DNA of 12,330 nt from an uncultured Lachnospiraceae bacterium (GCA_947653315.1 CANTGP010000047.1:1-12330), one strand, 5' to 3'. Positions 1-6,933 are shown, numbered from the stretch's first letter. A program made the numbers and translations. The notes: generated by a model from the letters alone, not told the origin.

Positions 1-493
1 AATCCTTTACACATCCGAGCGTAAGGTATCTTAATTCGGTTAATCCTTCCAAAAAGGACAAATCATTTACGGATGCACCCAGTATCTCTAATTCCTGCAG
101 GTTTTTCATCTCATGAATAAATAATAAGTCACCACTGTACTCAGAAAGGGTCAGCTTTTTTAACTGTTTCAATTCCCCAAGCTGTGACAGGTCCGTTTTC
201 TCTCCCCCCTTTCCCTCCAAAGAAATATTTAATTCCTGCAATTCCTGCAGATTTGCCAGCGGAGCCAGATTTATCCCACCGTCATTGATAATAACTACTT
301 CAAGTTCCTGCAGCCCTTCCAGGCTGCCAATAAACTCAAGTTCCTCCTGTGATACATCATCCATTACCAATTTTTCCACAGGGGCTCTTGCAGCGGAATC
401 CTTCCAAGCTCCTGCCGCATGCACCGGCACTGGTACCGGTATGTATAATATAAGCAGAAACCATAACAGAAGATAAATTAAAAATTTATTCAT
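1..493 (-). CDS. Secreted leucine-rich-repeat protein, 5' part only (runs off the window)
   Basis: The first 164 codons are visible; the 3' end lies beyond base 1. The ATG at 493 has a good GGAGGA site about 8 bases upstream. Residues 1-26 form a signal peptide (MNKFLIYLLLWF start, long Leu/Ile core, probable cleavage after VHA). From about residue 40 come internalin-like LRR units, for example NLQELQELNIS and EMKNLQELEILGASVNDLSF. The mature part is a clear paralogue of the LRR protein at 3254-4210: VEKLVMDDVSQEELEFIG here matches VDELVFGHASQKDIIKIG there, and the repeats stay in register. The two proteins have different signal peptides. It probably works outside the membrane in protein-protein contact, as LRR proteins generally do; the partner is unknown. 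The gap to the Hsp70 gene is 87 bp. Confidence 0.85.
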   Translation of the reverse strand, partial: MNKFLIYLLLWFLLILYIPVPVPVHAAGAWKDSAARAPVEKLVMDDVSQEELEFIGSLEGLQELEVVIINDGGINLAPLANLQELQELNISLEGKGGEKTDLSQLGELKQLKKLTLSEYSGDLLFIHEMKNLQELEILGASVNDLSFLEGLTELRYLTLGCVKD

Positions 494-563
494 TTATTTC
501 TTCCTCCAATTCCTTGTAAGCACTTTTAGCAGCAACTATCCTTCTGCAGATATGTGGAACCAT
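486..563 (-). other. Possible 25-codon ORF or leftover gene tail upstream of the second LRR gene
   Basis: A short frame begins with ATG at 563 and ends with TAA at 486-488, overlapping the start of the LRR gene. It encodes 25 residues, ending AAKSAYKELEEEINE, a charged helix-like tail. There is no strong ribosome site. The frame is open back to a TGA in the end of the Hsp70 gene. Its ending across the next gene's ATG resembles the out-of-frame tail at 5946-6122, which ends AYLKMVEMEDNLE over the next ATG. It could be a gene-tail remnant, a tiny coupling ORF, or chance. Confidence 0.25.
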
Positions 564-580
564 CTTATGTTCCGTTCCCG

Positions 581-3181
581 CTATTTCATCCCGTCAAAAA
601 AGTTCCCGACCCATCCTTCATGCTCAAACGGGTAAAAGCGCCCGTCCCCCATATACAGCCGTCCGTCCCTCCTGCACACGGGTACAAGGACGTACCCCCA
701 TTCCCTGCACTGTTTCCATGCAAAAAAACGGATTTCCCCGTTGGCAATACTGTCCGTGTCCTTCTGCATAATGTTCTGCCCGTGCTCCCCACGGATGTCA
801 CCATAGGTCACCTCCCGGAACCGCGAAGGTTCACAGTCAAAACAGAAGTGGTACCTCACCTTTCCCTCCGTGTCCTTCAGGTACAGGTAGAGCGTCACGT
901 CCTCCAGGTTCCTTGACACATACCGGGTTTCTTCTTCCCGCAGGAAACCGTTCACCAGCTCCACTTCCCTCCCGTTGTGGGTCTTTGCGCTTACCGTATA
1001 GGGCAGTACCGGCATATCCGAAACCAGTTCCACCCTTGCATAGCCAAGCCTTTTGTCACGGATGAACTTAAGCGCCCCGTCCACGCACCCCATTTTCAAA
1101 TCCGAGTCCCCCTCCGTCCCCCTGTCTCCGTGCCGGAACTGTATCATCCGCCCCGGAATGAATTCCTTCAGGGCATCCCGGAAAATGTCAATTTTGCACG
1201 ACTGCCCCGTCAGTTTCAGAAAGGAAAAATCCCTGAGCCGGTCTTCCGCATACAGCGGTTCCATGAACTTACGGATGATCCCGTATATGTCCCCCCTTAC
1301 CACCAGTCCCATTTCATAAAGGTTCATGGTAACCGACGGGAATTCCTTCACCACGCACAGCCCCTTTTCCCCGCGTACCGAAAGTTTCCACTTGTCCGCC
1401 GTTACCCAAGCGGTATCCGTATCCCCTCCCGGCTGCGGGGAAATTCCCACGCGCAGGATGCCTGCTTTTTCATAAAAATGCTTTTTTACCTGTTCCGCAA
1501 GGAAAAACAGGTGGTGAAAATTGTTCTTTACCATGAAGTATTCCTCCCGGCTGCGGGATTCGTATTCCCTGAATTTCGTGGGAATCCATTGTTCCGCAGC
1601 GCCGTATGCCTCCTCCAGCATCCGGTACGGCTCTCCCGTCCCCCCTGCGTCCGCGCTGCGGAATACGTCCGTGTCAAGCCCCCGCAGAATGTCTCCGGCT
1701 GAACCTGCCGGAAGAAACCCCATCTTCTCCGCCAGCAGGATTTTTATGTACTGCAGGATGCGGTAGGTCAGATTGTTCCCGCCGAAATCCGTGTCCCCGT
1801 TTTCATATGCCGTCTCCATCCGTATGCGGTATGCCACCTTTTCATCCCGGAAGCGGAACCGGCAGGCGCACAGGTCCGTGGTTCCTCCCCCGCAGTCCAC
1901 CACCAATCCCTGATATACCCTGTCTTCCCGGAGCTGCCCGGAGGCCAGCATGCCGGACACCGTATTGTACAGGACCGAAACCCCCTCATCCAGCATTTCC
2001 TCCCCCTGCGGCACATATTCCGGCAGTATTTCACGGAACAGTTTTTGGAACAGGAATTTCTGCCGGACCGGGCAGGAGACATGGATCTGCCCCACCCTGC
2101 ATTTGAACCGGTTCTCCGTAGTCCTTATGACATGCCCGAAAAAAGCCCGTATGATTTCCTTCCGCGCAAGGAATGTCCTCCTTCCGCCCCGGTCGGTGAT
2201 TTCCTCCTCCCGTTCATAATCACTGACCCAGCGCTTCATGTCCCGGAAAATACTGAATCCCTCGTCCACATACCCCATGCGGGACAAATCCAGCGCTTCC
2301 TGCCCGAAGACGAAACGCGGTTTCCCCCGTTCCACCGCCGTGACGCCCACCACGGTCGGCACCATCTTCCTCCCGTCCCCGAACACCGTATACTGGATGG
2401 CGTTCTTCTCAAACCGCTCCGCAAACGGCGCACCTTTCGCGCATTCAAAATACAGGGAATCCAAATAGACACCCGCAGTGGTATTGGTGGAACCGAAATC
2501 CACCGCCAGCGGCATCCTGAGCGGAATCGGTTTACGGACCTCCACGTCCAGGAGCGGGATGCGGTAGGCATGCAGCCCTTCCGGAACATCCCCGGCGGGC
2601 ATCCGGTAGAACCGGCACAGCCTGTCCGAATCCTGCCCCGGAAAGCAGTACAGGTCATAGTCCTTCCAATTCGATTCCCGGCACGGCATCCCTGCGCTTT
2701 TCACCACATACAGACGCCCGTCCTCCCTTTCCGCCTTCTTAATGCGGAAAATCCCGCAAACCGTTTTCCCGCCGTCCACCAGGACGGCATTGGTATCCTC
2801 CAGCCCGCTCCGGTAAGGAATGTGGATGCCGTCATTTTCGTCCATGGAAAGCCCCTCATACACCACTATTTTAGACGGGATATGCAGCGCACCGTCCTGC
2901 AGTACCGTTACCTTTCCCTGTTCCAGCAGCCTGCCGAGCGCAAGGTTTCCGTCTTCCGTTTCCTCTGCAATCAGCATCCTCTCCCCCTTCCCACGGAAGC
3001 GCAGGATGACATGAACCAGTTCTTCCTTATCCATGGGATTTAAAATTCCCTGGATGATTTTTTCCCGGCGGCAGATTTCCCTGAGCTGGTGCGTGGTCAT
3101 CAGTTCCAGTTCCTCCTGCCTGTAATATGTTTTCTTTTCTTCTTTTCCGATTCCGTTTCTGTCCAATATGTATCCGCTCAT
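581..3181 (-). CDS. Divergent Hsp70/actin-fold ATPase with N-terminal SAP-like segment
   Basis: An 866-residue cytoplasmic protein without signal peptide. Residues 21-64 look like a SAP helix-turn-helix segment (LMTTHQLREICRRE, then MDKEELVHVILRFRG). The Hsp70-type ATPase core begins near 225: phosphate-1 loop LAVDFGSTNTTAG (225-237), a DnaK-like strand IHVSCP (366-371), phosphate-2 loop GLVVDCGGGTTDL (425-437), NGDTDFGGNNL (461-471, matching the GDTxLGG motif of DnaK), and an adenosine-site equivalent LKLTGQSCKID (655-665). Roughly 150 C-terminal residues (720-866) form an extra domain that does not look like the DnaK substrate-binding domain. It is therefore unlikely to be housekeeping DnaK; an assembly or remodelling ATPase for a dedicated system is plausible but unproven. 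Start at 3181 was chosen for its GGGGG ribosome site; an in-frame TTG at 3250 would only read through a repeat remnant. The gene is GC-rich, unlike the secreted genes upstream. Confidence 0.9.
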   Translation of the reverse strand: MSGYILDRNGIGKEEKKTYYRQEELELMTTHQLREICRREKIIQGILNPMDKEELVHVILRFRGKGERMLIAEETEDGNLALGRLLEQGKVTVLQDGALHIPSKIVVYEGLSMDENDGIHIPYRSGLEDTNAVLVDGGKTVCGIFRIKKAEREDGRLYVVKSAGMPCRESNWKDYDLYCFPGQDSDRLCRFYRMPAGDVPEGLHAYRIPLLDVEVRKPIPLRMPLAVDFGSTNTTAGVYLDSLYFECAKGAPFAERFEKNAIQYTVFGDGRKMVPTVVGVTAVERGKPRFVFGQEALDLSRMGYVDEGFSIFRDMKRWVSDYEREEEITDRGGRRTFLARKEIIRAFFGHVIRTTENRFKCRVGQIHVSCPVRQKFLFQKLFREILPEYVPQGEEMLDEGVSVLYNTVSGMLASGQLREDRVYQGLVVDCGGGTTDLCACRFRFRDEKVAYRIRMETAYENGDTDFGGNNLTYRILQYIKILLAEKMGFLPAGSAGDILRGLDTDVFRSADAGGTGEPYRMLEEAYGAAEQWIPTKFREYESRSREEYFMVKNNFHHLFFLAEQVKKHFYEKAGILRVGISPQPGGDTDTAWVTADKWKLSVRGEKGLCVVKEFPSVTMNLYEMGLVVRGDIYGIIRKFMEPLYAEDRLRDFSFLKLTGQSCKIDIFRDALKEFIPGRMIQFRHGDRGTEGDSDLKMGCVDGALKFIRDKRLGYARVELVSDMPVLPYTVSAKTHNGREVELVNGFLREEETRYVSRNLEDVTLYLYLKDTEGKVRYHFCFDCEPSRFREVTYGDIRGEHGQNIMQKDTDSIANGEIRFFAWKQCREWGYVLVPVCRRDGRLYMGDGRFYPFEHEGWVGNFFDGMK

Positions 3182-3188
3182 GCTTACC

Positions 3189-3245
3189 CCCGTCCGTTTG
3201 GTTCTGCCGTTGGCAGAACATTTAATGATGACCAAAAATACATGC
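3189..3245 (-). pseudogene. 57-bp remnant of the 5' region of the 97-aa gene (leader B)
   Basis: These bases match 4443-4503 except for a 3-base and a 1-base gap; all other aligned positions agree. The source copy encodes the end of the signal peptide and first mature residues of the 97-aa protein (CILWSSLNVLPTAEEPNGR). Here the one-base loss breaks the frame, there is no start codon or body, and the match stops right at the GGGGG ribosome site of the Hsp70 gene. It lies just downstream of the LRR gene with leader A, so the order leader A then leader B is repeated from 5949-4443. Confidence 0.85.
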
Positions 3246-3253
3246 CGCAACCC

Positions 3254-4210
3254 TTAAAATGCTGCAGGCACTTCTTCCATTACCGTTATCTCCGTTCCTT
3301 CAGGAAAAAACTCTGCCTGCATTTTTACTTTCTCACTCCGGTTCCCTAATACCAGCAGTTCCTTAAGGCTGCTTAATCCCGCTAACGGCATGATATCTTC
3401 AATGCCTGTATCCGCCAATATAACACACCTTACGAATTCCAATTCTGCCAACGTTCCCACATTCGAAACATCCATGTGCCCAATGGATACCGATTGCACC
3501 TCTTTCATGTTTTCCAATATTCTGAAATCCAGTTCCGTTCTTTCCGCATCTTCCGTTTGGGAAAATATTTCTTCCAAATGCAATTCCTTTAATTTCGTCA
3601 GCTTTCCCATGCTTTCCATGTTTTCCATTCGGTATCCGGTAATCCTTAGGCTTTCCAACCCGGTAAGATTTTCCAGACAGCTTAAGTCCGTATCAGAAAC
3701 ATATTCCACACTCAGCTTTTCCAGTTTCCCCAATCCCCGGAACACCGACAGGTCAGCCACCTCGCTCCTTAGAACCACCACTTCTTCCAAATTATGCATT
3801 TGGGACAAAAATGATAAATCCATATCACAATCGAACAATGTAATAACTTTCAGGTTTCCCAGCTTTACCAACGGCGCAGTATCCGGCTCAATTCCCCACC
3901 GCAATCCGAGACTTAATTCTTCCAATTCACCCAAGTTACCGAGTGGGGATAAGTCAATGTCTTCTTCAGATATGTTAACGGATAATTTTTTTATCCCCTG
4001 CATCTTCCCGATTTTTATGATATCCTTCTGGGATGCATGTCCAAACACTAATTCATCCACTTTCACGGTCATTTCACCCGCATTTTCGCCGTCCTTCATG
4101 GTTCCCCTTTCCGGGCTAACCGTCTGATACGCATGGGCATCAATTCCCCCTTCTTTGTACAGGATAATTGCCACCGCCAAAAGACATATTGCAATCTGAC
4201 ATTTTTTCAT
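3254..4210 (-). CDS. Secreted leucine-rich-repeat protein with leader A
   Basis: 318 residues. The signal peptide (MKKCQIAICLLAVAIIL core, probable cleavage after AHA, residue 27) and linker up to V49 are almost identical to those of the 466-aa protein at 4549-5949, with one change (S32 for N32). From about residue 51 to 300 it consists of internalin-like LRR units of about 20-25 residues, for example SPLGNLGELEELSLGL, SQMHNLEEVVVLRSEVADLS and ENLTGLESLRITGY. It is paralogous to the partial LRR protein at 1-493. Ribosome site GGAGG lies about 10 bases before the ATG and is itself inside the shared repeat. A role in binding a protein outside the cell membrane is likely from the LRR fold; the ligand is unknown. 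No LPXTG anchor or C-terminal membrane helix is visible. Confidence 0.9.
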   Translation of the reverse strand: MKKCQIAICLLAVAIILYKEGGIDAHAYQTVSPERGTMKDGENAGEMTVKVDELVFGHASQKDIIKIGKMQGIKKLSVNISEEDIDLSPLGNLGELEELSLGLRWGIEPDTAPLVKLGNLKVITLFDCDMDLSFLSQMHNLEEVVVLRSEVADLSVFRGLGKLEKLSVEYVSDTDLSCLENLTGLESLRITGYRMENMESMGKLTKLKELHLEEIFSQTEDAERTELDFRILENMKEVQSVSIGHMDVSNVGTLAELEFVRCVILADTGIEDIMPLAGLSSLKELLVLGNRSEKVKMQAEFFPEGTEITVMEEVPAAF

Positions 4211-4225
4211 TCTAAATTATCCTCC
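4064..4225. repeat. Leader A repeat, copy 2 (front of the LRR gene)
   Basis: 162 bp matching 5803-5964 at 161 positions. The only difference is base 4116 (c) against 5855 (t), which makes Ser32 here and Asn32 there. The block runs from just upstream of the GGAGG ribosome site to the end of codon 49, so it is a complete translation-start plus export-signal module. Outside it both flanks diverge abruptly. Confidence 0.97.
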
Positions 4226-4242
4226 CAGTCTTCCGTTTTTTT

Positions 4243-4536
4243 CTACTTCATGTTCCCACACAGTATTTCCTCCACCCTGCTTTGCCAGTCCCCGTATTCC
4301 ACTGCCACACCTTCCATTCGGAATCCAGGGTTTTTATTTCCCAAGGTCCGGTACAGGTTCTTGCCGCCTGCCAGTTCTTCGAAACCGAGATATCTGCTGA
4401 AATATTCCTCTATCTCCTGTCTGTCCATTCCCACCGTGGTCTCCCGTCCGTTTGGTTCTTCTGCCGTTGGCAGAACATTTAATGATGACCACAAAATACA
4501 TGCTACTATTATCCTGATTATCCCTGTGTTTTTCAT
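4243..4536 (-). CDS. Small secreted protein of 97 residues with leader B
   Basis: The ATG at 4536 has AAGGAG about 9 bases upstream, overlapping the last codons and stop of the 466-aa gene 12 bases before, so the two are translationally linked. Residues 1-25 are a signal peptide or single membrane helix (IIRIIVACILWSSLNVLPTA). The remaining 72 residues have no family I recognise. Two stretches recall the 466-aa protein: RQEIEEYFSRYLGFEELAG resembles VEELAGYFSQYGSY near that protein's mature N-terminus, and DWQSRVEEI near the end resembles DWQKKILEEV near its C-terminus. It may be a shortened relative with the middle lost, or an independent small exported protein. A 57-bp piece of its 5' region recurs at 3189-3245. 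Confidence 0.75.
   Translation of the reverse strand: MKNTGIIRIIVACILWSSLNVLPTAEEPNGRETTVGMDRQEIEEYFSRYLGFEELAGGKNLYRTLGNKNPGFRMEGVAVEYGDWQSRVEEILCGNMK
4443..4503. repeat. Leader B segment, intact copy
   Basis: This 61-bp stretch inside the 97-aa gene is the partner of the remnant at 3189-3245; the remnant lacks three bases (an in-frame codon) and one further base. It codes for the C-terminal half of the signal peptide and the first mature residues. Confidence 0.9.
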
Positions 4537-4548
4537 TGGCAGTGCTCC

Positions 4549-5949
4549 TTACCCATCCGTCCTTTCCCCCCTGGGTTTAACCATCCCGTTTTGACGGTTT
4601 ACTTCTTCCAAAATTTTCTTTTGCCAGTCCTGATACATTAATACCTCCCCACTCTCCGAATCATAAACCACAAAGGAATCCCCCTCCTCATTTATTGAAT
4701 CAAGGCAAAACTTATAATGATAAACAACCCCAAATTCCCCGGCATTATTATAACAGACCTCACTCCTGACATAACAATGGTATCCCGGGCTTCCCAGTAT
4801 CGTTTCATAATCATTTGCCGCCCCGTACACCACGCCTTCGTCTCTTTCAAGAACACCCTTTTCAAATTCAGTCCTTACTTCCCGGAAGAATTTTCCCATG
4901 TCTTCCATTAAATGCTGGTTTATTTTTTGAATTCCCTCCGGATAACCGTCAACTTCTATCAATTCATAATAGCATTGCCCTATCCATCTGCCATTGGCGG
5001 CATATACCTGCCCTTCCTTCCGTTTCAGTTCATAGCGCAAAAACTCTACTTCCCCTTTATATACAGGCCCGTCATCCCGGTCCGTCTTATTAAGGAAATA
5101 CAACCCGCCGTTTTCTATGTAAAAATCGTAAGCACCCGTCTTTTCCTTTGTAAAAACCGAGCAGTCAAGTACATTACCACCGGCAATTGATACCGTTATT
5201 CCCACCGCCACATGTTTTCCAGCACCGTTCCCTTTTTCATGTTCCCCAAACAAAAGAATGCTGTACAGATCGCCGTTCAATTCTTTTATTTCATAATCCA
5301 ATGACAGTTCCCCTCCCGCACAGTCCATCTCCCCGTTAAACCACTGCTCCAGTCCTTCCCATATACTGCGGTTCACCCCTTCCCATGCCGGATCCTGCTC
5401 CATGGAAAACAGGGGAATGACCGCCTTCAGGTACACATCCTTTTCACTGTTATAAGCGGATACTTCATATTCATCTATCCTGCATCCGTGGTATGGATAC
5501 TGCCTGTCTTTCGCATATATGCACATTCCCATATCCGGATTTATTTCAACCGTATCTTTCAGCAGTTCCATGGAAAAATCAGGCTTTATAAGTAACTCAA
5601 CCTTGTATTTACCTGTTTCCCCAATAGACATACTGTAAAATTGGGCAATATGTCCGTCTTCCCTTTTTTCCGTTATTTTCCAAATGTTATCCTCCATGTT
5701 CGGAAAATAAAAACTTAATTTTTCATTCATTTCTTCTATAAATGTTTCCTTATAAGGACTGTTATAACTGCCGTATTGTGAAAAGTATCCAGCCAGTTCT
5801 TCCACGGTCATTTCACCCGCATTTTCGCCGTCCTTCATGGTTCCCCTTTCCGGGTTAACCGTCTGATACGCATGGGCATCAATTCCCCCTTCTTTGTACA
5901 GGATAATTGCCACCGCCAAAAGACATATTGCAATCTGACATTTTTTCAT
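4549..5949 (-). CDS. Secreted protein with two RsiV/DUF4163-like modules and leader A
   Basis: 466 residues. Signal peptide 1-27 (cleavage after AHA) and linker to V49 lie in the leader A repeat. The mature part starts VEELAGYFSQYGSY and shows two repeats of the pattern helix with an N-rich turn, then paired strands, then strand ending in a Gly turn: about 160-267 (GVNRSIWEGLEQWF, then LSLDYEIKELNGDLYSILLF, then HVAVGITVSIAGGNV) and about 305-437 (GIQKINQHLMEDMGKFF ... GVVYHYKFCLDS ... SESGEVL). This pattern is that of the RsiV/PdaC extracytoplasmic domains (DUF3298/DUF4163), by eye only. In that family RsiV binds lysozyme; no such activity can be read from sequence here. GGAGG site about 10 bases before the ATG; the ATG overlaps the TGA of the out-of-frame tail upstream. 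Confidence 0.85.
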   Translation of the reverse strand: MKKCQIAICLLAVAIILYKEGGIDAHAYQTVNPERGTMKDGENAGEMTVEELAGYFSQYGSYNSPYKETFIEEMNEKLSFYFPNMEDNIWKITEKREDGHIAQFYSMSIGETGKYKVELLIKPDFSMELLKDTVEINPDMGMCIYAKDRQYPYHGCRIDEYEVSAYNSEKDVYLKAVIPLFSMEQDPAWEGVNRSIWEGLEQWFNGEMDCAGGELSLDYEIKELNGDLYSILLFGEHEKGNGAGKHVAVGITVSIAGGNVLDCSVFTKEKTGAYDFYIENGGLYFLNKTDRDDGPVYKGEVEFLRYELKRKEGQVYAANGRWIGQCYYELIEVDGYPEGIQKINQHLMEDMGKFFREVRTEFEKGVLERDEGVVYGAANDYETILGSPGYHCYVRSEVCYNNAGEFGVVYHYKFCLDSINEEGDSFVVYDSESGEVLMYQDWQKKILEEVNRQNGMVKPRGERTDG

Positions 5950-5964
5950 TCTAAATTATCCTCC
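5803..5964. repeat. Leader A repeat, copy 1 (front of the 466-aa gene)
   Basis: Partner of 4064-4225. The upstream end of the block also codes, in another frame, for the last residues (EDNLE and stop) of the DUF4280 tail, so this copy is embedded in an older coupled gene junction and is probably the donor. Confidence 0.97.
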
Positions 5965-6122
5965 ATTTCCACCATTTTTAAATATGCATCTCCTGCATTT
6001 TTTTGCCTGTCCGCACTCCCCTGAAGATCCTTATAAAATAATTTTCCATTTTCATTTCTATAGCCATCTGCATAACATCCTTCATAAAATGCTGCAAATA
6101 TTTTGGCCGCTTGTTCTAGTGT
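5946..6122 (-). pseudogene. Out-of-frame C-terminal tail of the DUF4280 gene
   Basis: A 58-codon open frame with no start codon follows directly on the DUF4280 gene in another frame. It reads TLEQAAKIFAAFYEGCYADG, continues through NGKLFYKDLQGSADRQKNAG and ends MVEMEDNLE at a TGA that overlaps the ATG of the 466-aa gene. The upstream boundary in this frame is a TAG at 6123-6125, exactly where the DUF4280 frame reads NYIDT. A 2-base loss or 1-base gain near 6115-6126 would connect the two (NYIDTLEQ...). The protein-like composition and the stop/start overlap with the next gene argue that this was the true end of the gene. It could instead be the tail of a different, deleted gene. Confidence 0.65.
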
Positions 6123-6783
6123 CTATATAATTCTCCCATTCGCTCTCTAATTCCCTTAAGTGCTTGCAGATTCCATGCTTACGCATTTCATCCCCTCCAG
6201 CGTTATGATACTTTCTTAATTTTTCCCATTCCGCCTCATTATCGGGCAATCTCCTGCAGTTTCCAAAGCAGGGAATGTTTTCCTCCGTACAGTCAAAAAT
6301 AGTCGCATTTTTCTTATTCCCTATATCTGCCCCTTTATTGCTGGTAACAATCAGTTCCCCATACACCTTGTCATCCTTCTTTTCCACCCCCGGCACAAAA
6401 AATTCCGTATCCCAATTAAAAATCTCATTCAGCTTTTTATCCAAAAGGTTATAACTGTATTCCGAACTTTCCGTGCATGTAAGGGTTGCCCCTTCTACAA
6501 GATACTCCTTACTTTCTTCTTTTTGGTATTCTTCTGCCAAAAATTCATCCAGTCCCACCGACGGACTGTTTCTTTCAAGAATTTTTGCATTCAAATCCTC
6601 CTGCGTATCATTTGCCGTTTTCAGGTTACACATTGCCTTAACCGTATCTGCAACATGCAATCCAACTGCTTCCCTTACCGTTGTACACACAGGTTTATCT
6701 TCGGGTTTTTCATCCGTGTAATCCCGGTTTACATACTCTAAATAATCCTTAACCTTCCTCGTATCCTCATCCCTGTCAGCCAT
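6082..6783 (-). CDS. DUF4280 (PAAR-like) protein, probably frameshifted near its C-terminus
   Basis: 233 residues as it stands. The first ~90 residues are charged and helical with no signal peptide. The DUF4280 signature follows: VEGATLTC (96-103) and KNATIFDCTEENIPCFGNC (158-176), the latter being the NxxDxxxxNIxPFGxC-type hallmark. DUF4280 proteins are PAAR-like and are found in contractile injection and toxin-delivery loci, where PAAR-type proteins cap the spike. After WENYID (216-221) the frame adds a 12-residue ending (TRTSGQNICSIL) and stops; the better-looking continuation is out of frame at 5946-6122, for a restored length near 279. The C-terminal Cys/Gly-rich strand I would expect in this family is not seen in either frame. 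The ribosome site before ATG 6783 is weak (GGATGGATAAAA). The upstream gap holds a remnant of another gene. Whether the truncated product works is unclear. Confidence 0.7.
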   Translation of the reverse strand: MADRDEDTRKVKDYLEYVNRDYTDEKPEDKPVCTTVREAVGLHVADTVKAMCNLKTANDTQEDLNAKILERNSPSVGLDEFLAEEYQKEESKEYLVEGATLTCTESSEYSYNLLDKKLNEIFNWDTEFFVPGVEKKDDKVYGELIVTSNKGADIGNKKNATIFDCTEENIPCFGNCRRLPDNEAEWEKLRKYHNAGGDEMRKHGICKHLRELESEWENYIDTRTSGQNICSIL

Positions 6784-6785
6784 TT

Positions 6786-6884
6786 TTATCCATCCATCCT
6801 TTCCAATACCGTTTCATAATCAATTGCCGCCCTGTATATCCCTTTCCCCTTCCGTATCCTGTCAAAAATCCCTTCCAAACCCAT
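6786..6884 (-). pseudogene. Degraded tail of a 466-aa-type secreted protein gene
   Basis: The 150-bp gap between the 556-aa and DUF4280 genes contains a frame reading GIFDRIRKGKGIYRAAIDYE then TVLERMDG and stop. It resembles residues about 364-387 of the 466-aa protein (KGVLERDEGVVYGAANDYETIL). DNA agrees: 6799-6840 matches 4790-4831 at 35 of 42 positions without gaps, with weaker similarity continuing. It has no ribosome site, no signal peptide, and an in-frame TAA not far upstream. I read it as a leftover from a lost or recombined paralogue. Confidence 0.65.
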
Positions 6885-6933
6885 GGAAAGCGTCAGCCAC
6901 ACCAAATTATACCCTTACCTCTTTTTCCACACG

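Noticed and set aside
2045..3043. Long plus-strand open frame of 332 codons
   Set aside because: It lies wholly antisense to the Hsp70 gene, has a Pro/Arg/His-rich shadow composition and no family motif. The minus frame carries all Hsp70 motifs. Similar plus-strand frames at 977-1702, 1606-2106 and 11000-11674 were rejected for the same reason.
3182..3250. Longer Hsp70 start at the TTG at 3250
   Set aside because: The extra 23 codons are translated from the 57-bp leader B remnant, and the GGGGG ribosome site sits just before ATG 3181.
6906..6911. TATAAT (minus strand) as a promoter for the DUF4280 gene
   Set aside because: No TTGACA-like box at 16-18 bases upstream; it lies in a remnant-bearing gap where such AT hexamers arise by chance.
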